This document shows positions 35,350-43,509 of a stretch of DNA of 47,943 bases, one piece after another. The stretch's first letter is position 1. Each line of letters opens with the position of its first letter. The notes under the pieces were generated by a model. It did no database searches. It had not been told where the DNA came from and saw only the letters and a list, made by a program, of their open reading frames with translations. The DNA is taken from contig PLYM01000133.1 in NCBI GenBank assembly GCA_003153375.1, forward strand, positions 54,149-102,091. The letters run 5' to 3'. A program made the translations under genes and the position numbers. This stretch comes from Planctomycetaceae bacterium. Lineage in GTDB: Bacteria; Planctomycetota; Planctomycetia; Pirellulales; PALSA-1355.

Positions 35350-36387
35350 ATGTCGATCGCCGAAGGCCATGCGAAAACCGTTCGCGACCGCGCTACGGAA
35401 ACGCTTCCAGAGCGGATCGACCTGCCCCAGCCTGCATTGCGCGTCGCGCCGACGCCATTGGTCAAGTTGTGCTACACGCTGGTCCATGCCGCGGAAGCGG
35501 TCGGCATCCGCGATCTGGCCGACGGCGAATACCTGCCGATGGATACGACTCTGGAACAAGGAATCGAGCGGCAGCTCAACTATCTGCTCGATGAGGTGGG
35601 CTGCAACCGACCGGGTTTTCGCCTGCTTGAGATCGGCTGCGGCTACGGTCATCTCCTGAGATTGGCCCGGCAGCGCGGAGCCCGCGCCGTGGGCGTCAAT
35701 CTTTCGCCCGAGCAAGTCCGGTACTGTAACGACCACGGTTCCCAGGTCTATTGTTGCGATTACCGCGATCTGCGAGACGCGTCTCAGTGGCACGGGCAAT
35801 TCGACGGCGTGATCGCCAATGGATCGCTCGAGCATTGGGTGCAGCCCGAGGATGTTCAGGCTGGGCGAATGAATCAGATCTATCGCGACTCATTCGAAAT
35901 TGCCGCGCGCGCGCTCGATCCGAAATTGACCGAGGCGCGGTACGTGACGACGGCAATTCACGTCGAGCGGGAAGTGAAGCCGGAGTATTTGTTGACCGCC
36001 TGGTATCGTCACCCCCGCGGTTCCGACCGCCGGCACTTCAGCCTGCTGCACAACTGGATGGGCGGTTACTATCCGATCGACGGCCAACTCGCATCGTGCG
36101 CGGGTCATTTTTTCTCGCTGGAGCGCGAGATGGATGGGACGTTGGGCTATAAAATCGCCAATGATTATCGGATGGCCAGGATGATGCGCGGGTTGTACAA
36201 GAACCCCAAACTGGTTTGGCGGCTCGCGCGGTCGCTGCTGCGACATCCGCGAGTTGCGGCCACGATGATGGAGTGCTACTACGTCGAACAATCGTGGGAC
36301 TGGCAGTTTCGCGGCGAGGATCCGCCCATGAGACTGCTGCGCCACACCTGGAGGCGCAAAGCGGCCCCTCATTCCTTGAGTGCCTAG
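35350..36387 (+). CDS. SAM-dependent methyltransferase, cyclopropane-fatty-acid-synthase-like
   Basis: 345 residues, cytosolic. SAM motif I is LLEIGCGYGHLL (92-103), followed by GVNLSPEQVRYCNDHG, which is the segment typical of cyclopropane synthase and mycolic-type methyltransferases, then FDGVIANGSLEHW (motif IV region) where those enzymes have the catalytic-loop Glu. The C-terminal half (YYPIDGQLASCAGHFFSLER onward) fits the lipid-binding side. It may modify lipid acyl chains, but a small-molecule substrate is possible. GAGAGG precedes ATG 35350. No neighbour defines a pathway. Confidence 0.82.
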   Translation: MSIAEGHAKTVRDRATETLPERIDLPQPALRVAPTPLVKLCYTLVHAAEAVGIRDLADGEYLPMDTTLEQGIERQLNYLLDEVGCNRPGFRLLEIGCGYGHLLRLARQRGARAVGVNLSPEQVRYCNDHGSQVYCCDYRDLRDASQWHGQFDGVIANGSLEHWVQPEDVQAGRMNQIYRDSFEIAARALDPKLTEARYVTTAIHVEREVKPEYLLTAWYRHPRGSDRRHFSLLHNWMGGYYPIDGQLASCAGHFFSLEREMDGTLGYKIANDYRMARMMRGLYKNPKLVWRLARSLLRHPRVAATMMECYYVEQSWDWQFRGEDPPMRLLRHTWRRKAAPHSLSA

Positions 36388-36435
36388 CGTGTTGGGAATC
36401 GATCGAGTCTGCCGCTTGGGGCGCGGCCCCGCCCG

Positions 36436-37734
36436 TCAATTGCCAGGCGCGGAAGTCTTGGAATCAGAACGGCGCAGCCAGCGGTCGGCGAAGTCGAGAT
36501 ATTTCATCCAGTCGTAGTCGGTCAAGGCGTGCTTGCCGACTCGGATGTGATAGCCGATGGTCTGGCCAATCGTAATGCCCACGGCGGGAAAATCGGCCGT
36601 CTGCAAGCCCTTTTCGCCCAGCAAGCGATAGACCGGATCGGCCCCCAAGGCGGAGAGAAACGCGCCTCTCGGATCGGCCCAACCATCGTCTTGCGCACTG
36701 GCAATATAGACGGGCCGCGGCGCGATCAGGGCCACCAGCTCGTGTTGATCGATCGGCAATTGATCCTCGTGATGGGCATACTTGGAGAAATTGCCGCAAA
36801 ACCAATGAGGAAACACCCGCGTGATGCGGGCCACGGTTTCGCCGAAGTCACGACGGCTGAGCGCAGCGCCGCCGCAGCCGGAATTGTTGGAGATGACCAG
36901 CGCGAATCGCGGATCTTCGGCTCCGGCCCAAAGTGCCGTCTTGCCCATTCGCGAATGACCAATCACCGCCACCCGCCGCGCGTCGACATCAGAGTCTTCC
37001 GACAGATAGTCGAGAGTCCGGCTCAGCGCCCAAGCCCAGGTGGCGATGGCGCCGGGTTCTTCTGCCGCCGGCGGGCCCTTTCGCCCCGGATAGAGATGCG
37101 ACAACACGCCATCGCGGAACTTCTGCTTGTCATCGGGACAAAACTCGTTCGCGTCGAGCGTGGCGATCGCATAGCCCCGCTCGAGGATCACTTCCATCAG
37201 GCGGTCTCCCGGCAGATTTTCGCTCTCGAGTTCAGCCAGGTGTTGCCCCGGCACGGGCTCGGCAGCTTTCGAGTCGAACAAGTGCATGCCGATAAACGCC
37301 GGCACCGGCCCCTTTGTCCCTCGCGGAACAAACAAGGTGATCGTGAAGCCGGGGTAGGTTTCTGAAGAATCTGAAAAGCTGAGCTGGATGCGCTTCCGCG
37401 TTGCTTTGTCGTGCACCGCCGAGGCCGTTTCCAGGACCTGGGCTCGAAGGGCCTGGGACGTCGGCGGTCGCTGGCCGTAGACGTGCGTCTCGAACAGTCG
37501 CAAGAGCTCACCGCGCCGCTCGTCGCGCCATGCCGCTGCTGCGATCACCGGCCGGCCATCTTGCATCTTGAGAGGATCGGGCAATGTGTAGGCGGGAGCT
37601 CGCGCCTCGTCATAGTTGAATTTCTCATCGTCCGCGCCGGCCACGGATACGCTCGCGACAAGCAGCCAGGCCGCGATCGCAGTCGATCGATTCCAGCGGG
37701 ACTGCGATGTCGTGGCCGGTGTTCGCAATGCCAT
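36436..37734 (-). CDS. CE15-like glucuronoyl esterase
   Basis: 432 residues with a signal peptide (helix at about 18-31, cleavage near VAGADDEKF). The alpha/beta-hydrolase domain has the nucleophile in GHSRMGKTALWAGAEDPRF (Ser261) and the CE15 hallmark NNSGCGGAALSRRDFGE (about 283-299). His396 or His402 in YHIRVGKHALTDYDW is the likely catalytic His. CE15 enzymes cut the ester between lignin alcohols and 4-O-methyl-glucuronic acid of xylan; bacterial members may also act on other uronate esters. No ribosome-binding site is obvious, but two 18-bp tandem repeats lie 10 nt upstream (37744-37779). It is followed by a convergent methyltransferase gene. Confidence 0.85.
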   Translation of the reverse strand: MALRTPATTSQSRWNRSTAIAAWLLVASVSVAGADDEKFNYDEARAPAYTLPDPLKMQDGRPVIAAAAWRDERRGELLRLFETHVYGQRPPTSQALRAQVLETASAVHDKATRKRIQLSFSDSSETYPGFTITLFVPRGTKGPVPAFIGMHLFDSKAAEPVPGQHLAELESENLPGDRLMEVILERGYAIATLDANEFCPDDKQKFRDGVLSHLYPGRKGPPAAEEPGAIATWAWALSRTLDYLSEDSDVDARRVAVIGHSRMGKTALWAGAEDPRFALVISNNSGCGGAALSRRDFGETVARITRVFPHWFCGNFSKYAHHEDQLPIDQHELVALIAPRPVYIASAQDDGWADPRGAFLSALGADPVYRLLGEKGLQTADFPAVGITIGQTIGYHIRVGKHALTDYDWMKYLDFADRWLRRSDSKTSAPGN

Positions 37735-37743
37735 CGTTGCACT

Positions 37744-37779
37744 TTCGATTCGGTAACTGGGTTCGATTCGGTAATTGGG
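37744..37779. repeat. Tandem 18-bp direct repeat upstream of the CE15-like gene
   Basis: Two adjacent copies of TTCGATTCGGTAACTGGG (37744-37761) and TTCGATTCGGTAATTGGG (37762-37779) with one difference. They occupy the spot where a ribosome-binding site or regulator site would be for the gene starting at 37734. Confidence 0.7.
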
Positions 37780-37855
37780 AGGGTATTCGCCGCGGCTGCT
37801 GGCTATTCTACCAACCCGAGCAGGGCTTCGCGGTCGCCAATCGCTGTGATGGCCT

Positions 37856-40048
37856 TCAGGGCGTGGCAGGCCGAAATAGTGCCCGGTAGTTGAAGCGGTC
37901 GTTCGGTGCTGCGTCGCCGTTCACGGTAAAGTCGGTCCAGTCGCCAGTCTGCTGAATGTTGTCCGCCCATTTGAAGTCGATCGCGGAGGGTAACGTGTCG
38001 ATATCGCAGGCCGCGCGTGGAAACGAGATCTCCAGTTCGTTGCCGTCCGCACTGTAGGGAATCGTTATGGGCGAGCCCCATGCATACGCCCCGCCAACAT
38101 TCCGCTCGAGGCTGGTCGTTGTCTGGCCCACCGTGCGATTGATCACGAAGTCGTAGCCAAGCCAGCCGGTTTTTGGATTCTGGTCCGCGTCAACGAACAG
38201 CAGCATCCAGTTCGGATCCGCGGAGCTCGTCAGCTTGTCCTTTGTTTTGACGTAGAAGTAAACGTTCTTGTCGTCGAAGCTGATCTTTGAGGACAAGATA
38301 TCGTTGCGCCCCGTGCGGTTGACGTAACGGGGTGCGTCGCCCCAGCCGGCGTGGTCACGCCGCACCGGATCGTCGATCGTGTCGAAGTACTCAGGGTGGA
38401 TGGCCGCCCAGTCCTTGAAACGACCGTCGATCGTAACGGGCCGCGATTGGACCAGGGGGATGGGGCGTGCGCCTTTGTAGCGGCGGATGTTCGCTACCAG
38501 CTGATAATAGTAATTGTCGCCGTGGCCACCCTTCATCGGCTCGATGTCACGGCTGAACTCGGTATCGAACTCGTCGACGAACGTCACCGGACCGGCGCCA
38601 TCCAGCGGCATATTGGCTGAACTGAAGCGGCCCGCGATCCACTCGTTCCAATTGGTGACAAAAATGAAAGCCGGGTCGATCTCCAGCGCCCGGCGCCATT
38701 GTTCGGCAAAGTTGTGGCCGGCAAAGTCGCGACCCTCGGTCCCCGGTTCTTTGCCGTCGTGAAAGCTCCGGCCGTGGGAACGCGGATTGGTAAACACGCT
38801 CAACTTGTCATCCGCCGCGTTTTGGGCCACTCCGACCGCAACCTCCTCGGGAACACCCGGTGTCTTGTAGAAGGCATGCTGCGGGTAGACCTCGAGCCAG
38901 CCCCATTGCTCGGAGCTCGTCGGGCCTTTGAAGTAGTCCGGCTGTGGCTTGCGGAAGGTGAAGAACCGGCGGATCTTTTCCGTGGTCCCGTCAGGAAATC
39001 GAATGCGTAGCGTGCGGTCTCCGGCGACCGCCGCGCCATCGGCAGTGGCTTCACCCTGGGCGAACACATCGGCGGCCTCGCTCCACCACCCCAACTTGCC
39101 TTGTGGGTCCGAGATTTCGAGATCGTACGTCCCCGCTGGTAACACGGCGTCGAGCTCCAGCATCAGCCACGCATTGTCCTGCACCTTGGTGAAGCGGCGA
39201 GACGCCAACTGCTCGCGCTTGGCTCCTCGACGATACAGCGACAGCGTGGCCGCGGAATCGGAGCTTGCCCAGGTGGGCAGTGAGCCGCCGACAGCGTCGA
39301 ACGGTCGATCCACCGTGAACGTCTGCCCCAACGTGTGGCCCGGCTGCAACTCGACCGGTGAGCTACGCTTGCCCTGCTCGAAATCCGCGCCGACCATGGC
39401 CGGGTCAGCCAGGATCAATGGCTTGCCCTCCCAACGGAACCAAAGGTCAGGATAGAGATTCTGCCTGTAAAGATCGTTCCAAAGGTCCCGCACGACCTTT
39501 TGCGGGTCGCCGAACGGGCAGAGGAAGGCGACCTGCGGCACTCGGTTTCCCGCGCTCCTGGATTGTTCGAACACGCGACATAGCGCTTTCCAGTTCTGAG
39601 GATAGGTGACCTGGTTGGTGACATCGAAGACGATCATGTCGACGCCGGCATCGGTGAGCATTTGCGCGTGCTTGCGAAGAACGCTCTCATCGTCGGAAGT
39701 GTAATAGCCGAAGATTGATTCGCCCCAATGATGCGGAGCCATCTCGCGTCCCCACAGGGCATTGCGAGGATCCTTGATGGCGGCTGGATCCCGGGCGACG
39801 ATCTTCGTGATGTCGAAAGGCCCCTCGCCCCCATGGTCGAACCACAGAAAATAAAAGACGCCGACAGTTCTGTTGGGCCGGGGCGGTCCGACCTTCGAGG
39901 CCAAAGGCAAGCTCCGGCCGAGTCCGTCTGTGGCAACCCATGTGTCACTCTGCAGATCCCGTGGCTCGGCCGCCGACGTCAGCTTGGCTGGAATTAGCGC
40001 CCAAACGATGCAGGTAGTGATTGCGATTAAGGCTCGAATGGCAACCAT
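37856..40048 (-). CDS. GH99-like secreted glycosidase with C-terminal carbohydrate-binding domain
   Basis: About 730 residues from ATG 40048 with a signal peptide (ALIAITTCIVWALIPAKLTSA). A TTG at 40099 with a GGAGGG upstream is an alternative start adding 17 residues. The catalytic-like region (about 55-560) starts VGVFYFLWFDHGGEGPFD and has HHWGESIFGYY and GVDMIVFDVTNQ, features of GH99/GH71-like (beta/alpha)8 proteins; acidic residues are abundant but I cannot assign the pair. The last 180 residues, from VTIDGRFKDWAAIHPEYF on, look like a CBM9/DOMON-type beta-sandwich binding domain. It is likely secreted to act on a polysaccharide. Same strand as the CE15-like gene, 120 bp upstream of it. 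Confidence 0.82.
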   Translation of the reverse strand: MVAIRALIAITTCIVWALIPAKLTSAAEPRDLQSDTWVATDGLGRSLPLASKVGPPRPNRTVGVFYFLWFDHGGEGPFDITKIVARDPAAIKDPRNALWGREMAPHHWGESIFGYYTSDDESVLRKHAQMLTDAGVDMIVFDVTNQVTYPQNWKALCRVFEQSRSAGNRVPQVAFLCPFGDPQKVVRDLWNDLYRQNLYPDLWFRWEGKPLILADPAMVGADFEQGKRSSPVELQPGHTLGQTFTVDRPFDAVGGSLPTWASSDSAATLSLYRRGAKREQLASRRFTKVQDNAWLMLELDAVLPAGTYDLEISDPQGKLGWWSEAADVFAQGEATADGAAVAGDRTLRIRFPDGTTEKIRRFFTFRKPQPDYFKGPTSSEQWGWLEVYPQHAFYKTPGVPEEVAVGVAQNAADDKLSVFTNPRSHGRSFHDGKEPGTEGRDFAGHNFAEQWRRALEIDPAFIFVTNWNEWIAGRFSSANMPLDGAGPVTFVDEFDTEFSRDIEPMKGGHGDNYYYQLVANIRRYKGARPIPLVQSRPVTIDGRFKDWAAIHPEYFDTIDDPVRRDHAGWGDAPRYVNRTGRNDILSSKISFDDKNVYFYVKTKDKLTSSADPNWMLLFVDADQNPKTGWLGYDFVINRTVGQTTTSLERNVGGAYAWGSPITIPYSADGNELEISFPRAACDIDTLPSAIDFKWADNIQQTGDWTDFTVNGDAAPNDRFNYRALFRPATP

Positions 40049-40604
40049 GAGCTTGATCCTGACAGACCTCAGTCCAATGTCGACGATTTGAAGCGACAAT
40101 CAAGCTGTCCCTCCAATGCGTCTCGGCTATCGTAACATGAAACTAGGTAAGCTGTCCGTTCGCGCTGCTTGCGGCCAGGTTCGGACAAAAGCGGCCTCCG
40201 ATCGTGGTCATGCTAAGGGGCCAAGCCGTAACGGTTCTCTTGAGAAGTTGAGGGGAGCCGCCGGCACTCGACGGGTTGCATCCGCAGCGAAACCGAGATC
40301 AGTCGGCAAGGACCGCGGAACGGCACGACCGAAGGGCGTTTGGACAATCAACCTCTGCCGCCGCTTCCCAACGGGTCAGCAATGAGTCGCCCACAGTCAC
40401 CAGGAAATCGACAATCCAACCCGATCGGCGTTTTGTGATACATTGCAGTTAGGGCCGACTGATTCCAGTCGCACGGGCAATGGTTCACATCCGATCGCTT
40501 TACCACGGCGATGACGCAGCGTGATATCCCGCCTCACTTCCACGGCGATATCCGCGCGATCTTTGTTCTGAAGGTCAAACTCCCCTCATACCAGGAGCCT
40601 TGCC
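40049..40604. other. Intergenic region between divergent glycosidase and prepilin-fusion genes
   Basis: 556 bp. No protein-like frame: the longest, 40116-40385, is a basic Arg/Lys/Gly-rich product without a ribosome-binding site. No hairpin terminator or clear promoter was seen. AGGAG at 40592-40596 belongs to the next gene. Confidence 0.4.
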
Positions 40605-41804
40605 ATGCCCACTCGAAACGATCGTGCATTCACAGTGGTTGAACTGTTGGTGGTTGTCGTCATTCTTGCGATCGCGATCGCGCTATTACTCCCCGCGGTG
40701 CAGTCGGCGCGCGAGACGGCCCGTAGTTCGAGCTTGAAATATCGATCGGAAGTAAACGATCAACAACCAGCGGCGAGTATCCAGCGGAGCACGGCGGCTC
40801 CGCCCCCAGCGCGCATTCAGGCCTTTACCGCCGAGGTCACCCTGACACCGCGGCTGAGCGTTGGCACGTCGGCGCCGGAGTCCATATACGAGGCGCGCTT
40901 TGTCGGCAAGCTTCGAGCGGCGCAGCCTGACGGGCAGGCTGGCAGTTGCGAAATCGCCCTTCCGCTTCCCCCCAAGATCATTTCCTTGGCCGACTTGTCG
41001 ATCACGGTCGCAGACCATGCCGGCAGCGTGTCGCTCCGCGACGGGAAGCTCGTTTGGCAGGGCCAGTTGCCGAACGAGTCGACCCCGATCGACGTCAAGT
41101 ACAGCGCCGTCGGCAAGGGCTTGTACGAACTGTCGGTCGCGCCCGGTGGCATCCTTGATCAATACGATGTGGCACTGGTGGCCAACGGCTCCGATGTGCG
41201 GTTGCTGGAATTATCTCTCCAGCCCACGAGTCTGGACTGGTCGGCCGGCACCAGCACCTATCGCTGGAACTATGATCGGCTGCTGTTCGGCCAGCCGGTG
41301 CGTGTGGACGTGCTGGGCATCGCGCCCATCGATCGACTCGGCGAGCTCACCTGGCTGGGTCCGATTAGCGTCGTCGCTTTTGGTCTGCTAATCGGACTGG
41401 TGGTCCAGGCATTGTCAGCATCTCGTTTCGACGTTTGGATGTTGCTGCTGACGGTCGGAACATTTGCCGGGGCGTATCCGTTGATGTACTTTGCCCAGGA
41501 ATACATCGCGCTGGGACCGGCGGTCGTCGTCTCCGCTGGAATCGCGATCGGGATCATCGGCCTGCGCGCCGTGACGCTGCTGGGCCTGTGGCGCGGTGTG
41601 TTGGGCATCGCCGTTCCGGCCACGGCCATTATGACCATTACGCTGATAGCCGCCATCTGGACGCCGCTGCAGGGCATCTTGCTCACGATCGAAGCACTCA
41701 GCTTCTTCATCGCGGCCATGATGCTCATGCCCAAGGTCAACGCCGCGGCGGACCGATTTTGGGCAATTACCCGCAACCCCAGTGCGGCAGCCGGCACGGC
41801 ATGA
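40605..41804 (+). CDS. Prepilin-leader protein fused to a polytopic membrane domain
   Basis: 399 residues. The N-terminus is a type IV prepilin-like signal: basic MPTRNDRA, then [20 protein letters not shown] and [12 protein letters not shown]. Glu13 is at +5 of the predicted mature protein, and Ala8 replaces the usual Gly at -1. Instead of a DUF1559 or pilin body, a beta-rich exported domain (about 70-235) follows, then five transmembrane helices (about 245-390, for example [14 protein letters not shown] and [18 protein letters not shown]). The downstream part vaguely recalls CreD-like inner-membrane proteins. AGGAG precedes the ATG. A frame fusion of a pseudopilin start with an unrelated membrane protein is unusual. 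Confidence 0.8.
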   Translation: MPTRNDRAFTVVELLVVVVILAIAIALLLPAVQSARETARSSSLKYRSEVNDQQPAASIQRSTAAPPPARIQAFTAEVTLTPRLSVGTSAPESIYEARFVGKLRAAQPDGQAGSCEIALPLPPKIISLADLSITVADHAGSVSLRDGKLVWQGQLPNESTPIDVKYSAVGKGLYELSVAPGGILDQYDVALVANGSDVRLLELSLQPTSLDWSAGTSTYRWNYDRLLFGQPVRVDVLGIAPIDRLGELTWLGPISVVAFGLLIGLVVQALSASRFDVWMLLLTVGTFAGAYPLMYFAQEYIALGPAVVVSAGIAIGIIGLRAVTLLGLWRGVLGIAVPATAIMTITLIAAIWTPLQGILLTIEALSFFIAAMMLMPKVNAAADRFWAITRNPSAAAGTA

Positions 41805-41815
41805 CCGGCTAAGGA

Positions 41816-41899
41816 GAGCCGTGGGCGATCGCCGAGCGTCAGGCCGGGACGCGGGCCAGCCGGACGTTTGATTTCGAGGGCGGCGGTCGCCCACGGCTC
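41816..41899. repeat. Inverted repeat, 18-bp arms
   Basis: GAGCCGTGGGCGATCGCC (41816-41833) and GGCGGTCGCCCACGGCTC (41882-41899) pair with one mismatch around a 48-nt GC-rich loop. It follows the stop of the membrane fusion gene by 11 bp. No T-run follows, so it is more likely a dispersed palindrome than a classic terminator. The remainder of the 300-bp gap to 42104 shows no gene. Confidence 0.65.
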
Positions 41900-42104
41900 G
41901 AAGGCCGGCTTCCACCGTTTCAGGTTCGACCAGCTGATACCCGTCCAGCCAGCGATTTCCGCAAGGGTGCCAGGATTCCTCGGAGCGGCACGGCTATGGA
42001 AGGGCAGTTCTGCAGGCGATATGCTTTCAGTCTGTGGGGAACGTGTTCAAGCACCCCTATCCCATGCTGTCGGCGATGGGATCAACACGACCAGGAGAGC
42101 AGTC

Positions 42105-43391
42105 ATGGCGAAAACAGTAACACACGTTCATCGGCGTCGGTTTTTGAAGACCGCCCTTTCGGCGAGCGCCGCGGTGATGGCCCCGCAGATCATTCCCAGT
42201 TCCGCTTTGGGGCGGGACGGCGCGGTGGCACCCAGCGAGCGGATTGTAGTGGGCGGAATCGGCATCGGCAATCGGGGAACCTATGACCTGGGATGCTTTC
42301 TGGATCAGAAAGACGTTCAGTTCGTGGCGGTCTGCGACATCAAAGCGGCTCGCCGCACCGCGGTCAAGAAAATGGTCGATCAGAAATATGGCAATGAACA
42401 GTGCGACATGATTCGCGATTTTCGCGAATTGCTCGACCGCAGCGATATCGACGCGGTGTTGATCGCCACGGGACCCAACTGGCACGCCACGGCCGCGATC
42501 AACGCCGCCAAGGCCGGCAAGGACATGTATTGCGAGAAACCCTGCACGAAGAATATCGCACAGAGCCTGACGCTGGCTGACACGATGCGCCGGACCGGGC
42601 GCGTGTTTCAAGCCGGCACGCAACGACGAAATCTGCCGCACTTCGCCTTCGCTTGCGAGTTGGCTCGAACTGGCAAGCTCGGCAAACTCAAGAGGGTTTA
42701 TGCCCACCCCGCCGGAATGACCGCCATCACCAGCGGATGGCTCCCGCCAGAAACGGAACCGTCGAAGGACATCGTTGACTGGGATATGTACCTTGGCCCT
42801 GCGGCCTGGCGTCCCTTCAATGCAAAGCTCCTCGACGGTTTCAACTTCGAAAAGGGGGGCGGACTGGTTGGCGGCGGCGTGTTGGAATGGGGCTCGCATT
42901 GCGTGGACCTTTGTCAATGGGCCGTCGGAGCCGACAACACGGCTCCCGTCGAGTACAACCCGCCCAAGGATGGCCGCCTGGTGGCGCGCTACGAGAACGG
43001 CGTGGAGTTGATCTTCCGTGAAACGGGCTGGCTTCCTTTGGGCTCATGCCCGGTGCGATTTGAAGGAGAGACAGGCTGGGTCGAAGCGGGCGACAGCGGA
43101 AAGCTCGTCTTGAGTTCTCCGGAACTGATCGCAGGCAGAACCGTTGCCGAAATCGACGGGTATCCGGCTACCTTCCATGTGCGCGACTTCCTCGACTGCG
43201 TGAAGTCCCGCAGCCTGCCCAAGGGCAATGCGGAGGCTGCCTGCTACGCGCACATTGCCTGTCATGCGGCAAACAACGCGATCTTCCTGGGACGCCAGCT
43301 GAAATACGATCTCAAGAAGCACGAATTCATCGGCGATGAACAAGCGAACCGCTTGCGATCCGAGGCGCTGCGCGAACCGTGGCGGCTGTAA
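42105..43391 (+). CDS. Gfo/Idh/MocA-family oxidoreductase, Tat-exported
   Basis: 428 residues from ATG 42105 with AGGAGAG upstream. The leader has a twin-arginine motif (HRRRFLKTALSASAAVMAP). The Rossmann part has VVGGIGIGNRGTYDLG and the conserved EKP (144-146) in YCEKPCTKNIAQS. The C-terminal alpha/beta domain includes GGGVLEWGSHCVDLCQWA, the position of the substrate-side residues. It would oxidise or epimerise a sugar or polyol in the periplasm-like space with tightly bound cofactor. The secreted HEAT-repeat gene follows 118 bp downstream; from memory this neighbourhood recurs in planctomycetes. Confidence 0.93.
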   Translation: MAKTVTHVHRRRFLKTALSASAAVMAPQIIPSSALGRDGAVAPSERIVVGGIGIGNRGTYDLGCFLDQKDVQFVAVCDIKAARRTAVKKMVDQKYGNEQCDMIRDFRELLDRSDIDAVLIATGPNWHATAAINAAKAGKDMYCEKPCTKNIAQSLTLADTMRRTGRVFQAGTQRRNLPHFAFACELARTGKLGKLKRVYAHPAGMTAITSGWLPPETEPSKDIVDWDMYLGPAAWRPFNAKLLDGFNFEKGGGLVGGGVLEWGSHCVDLCQWAVGADNTAPVEYNPPKDGRLVARYENGVELIFRETGWLPLGSCPVRFEGETGWVEAGDSGKLVLSSPELIAGRTVAEIDGYPATFHVRDFLDCVKSRSLPKGNAEAACYAHIACHAANNAIFLGRQLKYDLKKHEFIGDEQANRLRSEALREPWRL

Positions 43392-43509
43392 GAGACTTCA
43401 CGGAGTTTGGCGTTGGCTCGACACTGTATTTCCGCGGTGAGCTGGCACGCCGATCCCAAAGCGACACATCACCATCCCCTGCGAATACCCGACTTTCAGG
43501 ACTGGAATC

